Origin: an uncultured Draconibacterium sp.
GTDB taxonomy: Bacteria; Bacteroidota; Bacteroidia; Bacteroidales; Prolixibacteraceae
NCBI RefSeq assembly: GCF_963677575.1
Contig: NZ_OY782038.1
Location: 5,415,001 to 5,479,000, forward strand
Reading direction: 5' to 3'
DNA length: 64,000 bases
Each line of letters opens with the position of its first letter. The stretch's first letter is position 1. Shown one piece after another: positions 63,507 through 64,000 of the stretch. A model generated the notes under the pieces. The model did not search any database, was not told the origin of the DNA, and saw only the letters and a list, made by a program, of their open reading frames with translations. The translations under genes and the position numbers were made by a program.

Positions 63507-64000
63507 ATGAATGAGAATCTTGACATATTCAAAATAAAATCAAACAATATTGCACCACAAAAAGGGCGTATTTTGATTGCTGAACCATTTTTGTCCGGCA
63601 ATTATTTCAATCGTTCTGTGGTATTTTTGGTTGCTTACAGCAAAAAAGGCGCGGTGGGGTTTATTCTGAATAAAAAGGTTGATTTTCCGGTTCAGGATGC
63701 ATTCCCCGATTTCCCTGATTTTAATGCTGATGTTTATCTCGGAGGACCTGTTTCTACTGATTCGGTGTATTTTATCCATAAACTTGGCGATAAACTTCCA
63801 GGTAGTATTCATGTAATGGGCGACCTTTATTGGGGGGGCGATTTTGAAGTATTGAAACGAGACATTCGAAGCGGAAAGATAAATTCTTCAGATATCCGGT
63901 TTTTCCTTGGTTATTCGGGTTGGGATGGTGGTCAGCTGGAAGATGAACTAAAAGAAGATTCGTGGCTGGTAACCGATGTTGAGCAAAACGAAGTAATGAA
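63507..64000 (+). CDS. YqgE/AlgH-family protein, 3' end cut by window
   Basis: The ATG at 63507 opens a frame running off the right edge (about 164 codons). It shows KGRILIAEPFLSGNYFNRSV, KKGAVGFILNKKVDFPVQDA, DVYLGGPVSTDSVYFIHKLG and FLGYSGWDGGQLEDEL, the conserved blocks of YqgE/AlgH. The family is widespread and of uncertain biochemical role. The ribosome-binding region is AT-rich, as usual here. Confidence 0.93.
   Translation, partial: MNENLDIFKIKSNNIAPQKGRILIAEPFLSGNYFNRSVVFLVAYSKKGAVGFILNKKVDFPVQDAFPDFPDFNADVYLGGPVSTDSVYFIHKLGDKLPGSIHVMGDLYWGGDFEVLKRDIRSGKINSSDIRFFLGYSGWDGGQLEDELKEDSWLVTDVEQNEVM

Noticed and set aside
1..64000. tRNA or rRNA genes and riboswitches
   Set aside because: Read on both strands, I recognised no tRNA cloverleaf, rRNA segment or known riboswitch core; a covariance-model scan would be decisive.

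Overview
The window reads as chromosomal DNA of a Bacteroidota bacterium, probably an anaerobic or facultative member of the Marinilabiliales (Prolixibacteraceae-like). That placement is inferred from gene content, not from a marker-gene comparison. The support is a SusC/SusD pair under an ECF sigma/FecR switch, type IX secretion components (a type B sorting domain, two PorP/SprF proteins, a plug-domain protein), a complete Na+-NQR operon, a PPi-dependent phosphofructokinase, a KorAB ferredoxin oxidoreductase, DUF5686 and DUF5009 proteins, and many upstream regions carrying the Bacteroidota -7 box TAnnTTTG.

Layout. 1-2.1 kb (minus): a sugar-1-kinase-like protein (cut by the window edge), a sugar nucleotidyltransferase and a gamma carbonic anhydrase-like protein. 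2.4-5.3 kb: korA-korB. 5.4-18.8 kb: a polysaccharide utilisation locus with ECF sigma factor, FecR anti-sigma, STN-containing SusC, SusD, then GH125 and GH92 alpha-mannosidases and a GH95 fucosidase/galactosidase. It looks aimed at alpha-mannan or fucosylated N-glycan-type material. 18.8-24.3 kb: a TPR protein, a helical hypothetical protein behind an 11-unit array of 21-bp repeats, stand-alone PabC-like and PabB proteins, a YggS-type PLP protein and a DHOD-like protein. 24.3-29.4 kb: a secreted C-type lectin/PKD protein with a type B T9SS sorting domain, facing an operon of a HEAT-like protein and two PorP/SprF proteins. 29.5-36.1 kb: MATE exporter, uvrA, a second sigma factor with a small partner protein, and nhaA. 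36.3-38.4 kb: a compact cluster of an SPFH protein, a two-TM protein with a PH-like tail, a ribbon-helix-helix protein, two paralogous ~48-aa membrane proteins and a zinc-ribbon protein. 38.7-45.7 kb: pfp, a DUF5686 protein, a CNNM/CBS protein and a DUF5009 membrane protein.

45.8-47.4 kb holds an intact ISL3-type insertion sequence (1448 bp, 8-bp target duplication). It is nested inside a small palindromic MITE-like element, and an uninterrupted copy of that element lies at 43.15 kb. 47.6-51.2 kb: a membrane-anchored AraC regulator, a cold-shock protein, a hypothetical protein and a lipoprotein whose stop codon opens a second 21-bp repeat array. 51.4-57.3 kb: nqrABCDEF with a clear promoter and terminator. 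57.7-64 kb: a T9SS plug-domain protein, a membrane sensor kinase, pruA, an FtsB/DivIC-like protein and YqgE/AlgH (cut by the window edge).

Functional themes: Na+ circulation (Nqr with NhaA), glycan foraging under sigma/anti-sigma control, T9SS surface display, and pyrophosphate- and ferredoxin-linked carbon metabolism. The least explained parts are the SPFH/small-membrane-protein cluster, the intergenic arrays whose periods are multiples of 7 bp, and the MITE family. No tRNA, rRNA or CRISPR array was recognised.
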